64,000 bases of DNA from Mycteria americana (taxonomy: Eukaryota; Chordata; Aves; Ciconiiformes; Ciconiidae): NCBI RefSeq assembly GCF_035582795.1, contig NC_134370.1:56097501-56161500 (forward strand), in the 5' to 3' direction. The notes beneath the pieces are model-generated. The model did not search any database, was not told where the DNA came from, and worked only from the letters and a program-made list of their open reading frames with translations. The translations under genes were made by a program, and so were the position numbers. Every line of letters begins with the position of its first letter. Position 1 is the first letter of the stretch. Positions 62,091 to 64,000 of this stretch are shown here, one piece after another.

Positions 62091-64000
62091 ATCTATGGAA
62101 AGAATTAATGATTTAAAAACCAGCAAAGCTGGAGAGAGAAACAGCATGCTGATCTATATTTTGTGACTAGATTTATTGCGGTTCTTGTTTAGGAATGAAA
62201 CCATAGAAGGTGAAATTATGTTTATAATAATTCATAATTAATTTCAATTTCCTTTAATTATTATTTATACACAGGAACTGTTTCACTACTGATTCTGGGA
62301 GTGACTTAGAATTTCTATTGACAAAAATGGCATTTACTCTCCTCAGAAAGACAGTATCCACAGCAACACAGAGATGACACCATACCCAGGGACTGGTTTG
62401 GAATAGATGTAGAAAGTCAAGTGCCTCCTAATGAGTCCTCTGTATCTCTCTATGCAGAATTAGGATATTAACATTAATACTTGTTTTAAAGTCCTGACCC
62501 AGCCCAACCATCCACGCTTCATATACTGTATAATTAACTCTTCCTCAAGAGCTTCCTGTTCTATTCTTTACAACCAGGAAACAAACCATGGCTTGATCTG
62601 AAGCTGCCTTTTGAGCGATCAGTACGCTCTATTTAGCAAATAGAGTGAATTATCTTTCATGAATTATCTTGTTGCAGTACAGAATGTTTATAGTTCAATG
62701 GCTAAAACACTACAAGCACTGGGGTGCTCAGGGATGTGTGTGTGCAGAGTATAACTATACATTCAAAGTTATGAAAGCAAGACAATAAAATGGCTATTAG
62801 AAATCCTTATTAATCTGCGCTAGCTAGCTATAAGTGCAATCACAATACTGAGTTGCTGAACAGCCATCTTCTGATACCTGTTCCTGATTTACAGCCTCTC
62901 CTGGTACAAGGTTGTTCTCACTGATATAACCAGGAACAGGTTCTAACCCAAAATAGTGGATTTCATTTGCTTGTCATGCTTCTCAGCTCTTGGTAGCTTT
63001 TGACTTCATTGATCACTCTCAAAGGATGATCTCCTGCCTGACATAAGCTTTCTCAAACTTGTACTTTTGATTCACTCTGACATGACTATAGAACATCACC
63101 TTCAAATATTAGTTTGAACATCTCTTCTCCTACCCACATCTTAGATTTGATTTCTCATGTCTTCTGTTGTCATTCTATATATTTTAATCACAGCTTCTGA
63201 AAGGAATGAATTCCTTCCTTCCTATCTTTTTCTTCTGCTGTGCTTAGTGTGCAAATTCCACATTCAAATAATATAATTAACAAAATAAAGTAACACAACA
63301 GCAGATGAACAAAATAAGTCTTCCATTAATAGGCATTCTAGTCACTCATCTTTTCTCTCTTTTTCTTTATCTTCATAAAAATCTACAGTATCATCAAAGT
63401 ACCACCACACTGTTATCACATTAGACATTCTGGAGCAAACAATACAGAAATTAATCTTCAAATATTCCTTTTTTTTTATCCTTTATGCCTGTTGAGTTGC
63501 ACTGTTGTTTAAATCCAACCTCATAGTTATTTTCACCACTGGCAGACTTGCTCTGTAGTTAGTAGCAGGCTTGACTGAAGACAATGTGAGTTTTGCTTAC
63601 CTAAAAATCATAATTAGCTATTCCTGCTACTGTGGAAGTAAAAAAAAAATTGGCTAGCACTATAAATCCTTTCTTTCTCTGAATAACAATTTTTTATGAA
63701 AGGATGAGAAAAATTTTATTTTGTTTTTAAAAAACAGTGCTCTGTATTATAATTCCTTTCACGTTATGTTGGGGTTGACTTTGAGATTATAAACTGCACG
63801 GACTGCTTTACAATTGGTTTCTGACATACTTTTTCTTTGCTTTTTTTTTTACTTTTTTTTTCTTTCTGGAGAGAAACTCTGTAAAGATTGTCTATGTACA
63901 AGACCAACAGACTGCATTTTATTACGTATTTTACAATGCAAAAAACTAGTTTACTGATCAAATTCAGATTTGATCCATTTAGTTTCCAATTCATCTTAGC

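Larger units (their letters stand above)
50245..64000 (-). other. UNC13C: UNC13C intron, partial (more than 13.7 kb)
   Basis: No exon for the expected upstream segment ([20 protein letters not shown] in the family) is visible on the minus strand, so the intron extends past the window. Contents: an 83-bp open exon-like block at 56757-56839, an X-box motif at 60723-60735, a CpG-enriched patch at 61073-61520, and a possible decayed coding fragment at 61822-62090. The rest is AT-rich with many short chance ORFs and no recognised transposons. Confidence 0.8.

Overview
The window is vertebrate nuclear DNA and most likely avian. It is AT-rich, poor in repeats and spread over long GT-AG introns. Its only recognisable transposons are two 3' ends of CR1 LINEs (428-488 and about 45795-46077), the typical interspersed repeat of birds and other sauropsids. 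No SINEs, tRNA or rRNA genes, CRISPR arrays or prokaryotic operons were seen.

One gene dominates. The minus strand carries the 3' half of an UNC13/Munc13 synaptic-vesicle priming gene, best matched to UNC13C (Munc13-3). I could place 14 consecutive coding exons by translation and splice sites, from 50244 down to the stop codon at 5203. They join in frame at every junction: 1712 bp in total, giving a 2-base split codon, 569 complete residues and a stop. The 3' UTR runs from 5202 to about 4075. The encoded part covers the end of MHD1, the rest of the MUN domain with MHD2, and the C-terminal C2C domain. The first intron in the window (50245-64000) is incomplete, and the exons for the N-terminal regulatory half, C1, C2B and the start of MUN lie beyond 64000.

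Layout by region: 1-4074, downstream intergenic DNA with a CR1 tail; 4075-7011, 3' UTR and the three C2C exons; 7012-19538, a 12.5 kb intron with simple repeats and an unexplained plus-strand open exon-like block at 15934-16096; 19539-25679, three MHD2 exons, with a minus-strand intronic ORF at 24041-24349; 29093-34989, three MUN exons, with overlapping inverted repeats at 31533-31572; 34990-42914, a 7.9 kb intron with a nested inverted repeat and a candidate 30-nt in-frame microexon; 42915-50244, five exons, a CR1 element and a perfect 15-bp-arm hairpin; 50245-64000, a partial intron with a candidate 83-nt poison exon, an X-box motif, a CpG-enriched patch (61073-61520) and a decayed ORF.

No wholly new system is evident. 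The observations most worth checking are the two unexplained coding-like intronic blocks, the two candidate regulated UNC13C exons, and the CpG-rich patch with an X-box near it. Family assignments come from reading translations against remembered UNC13 family features; no database search was possible.
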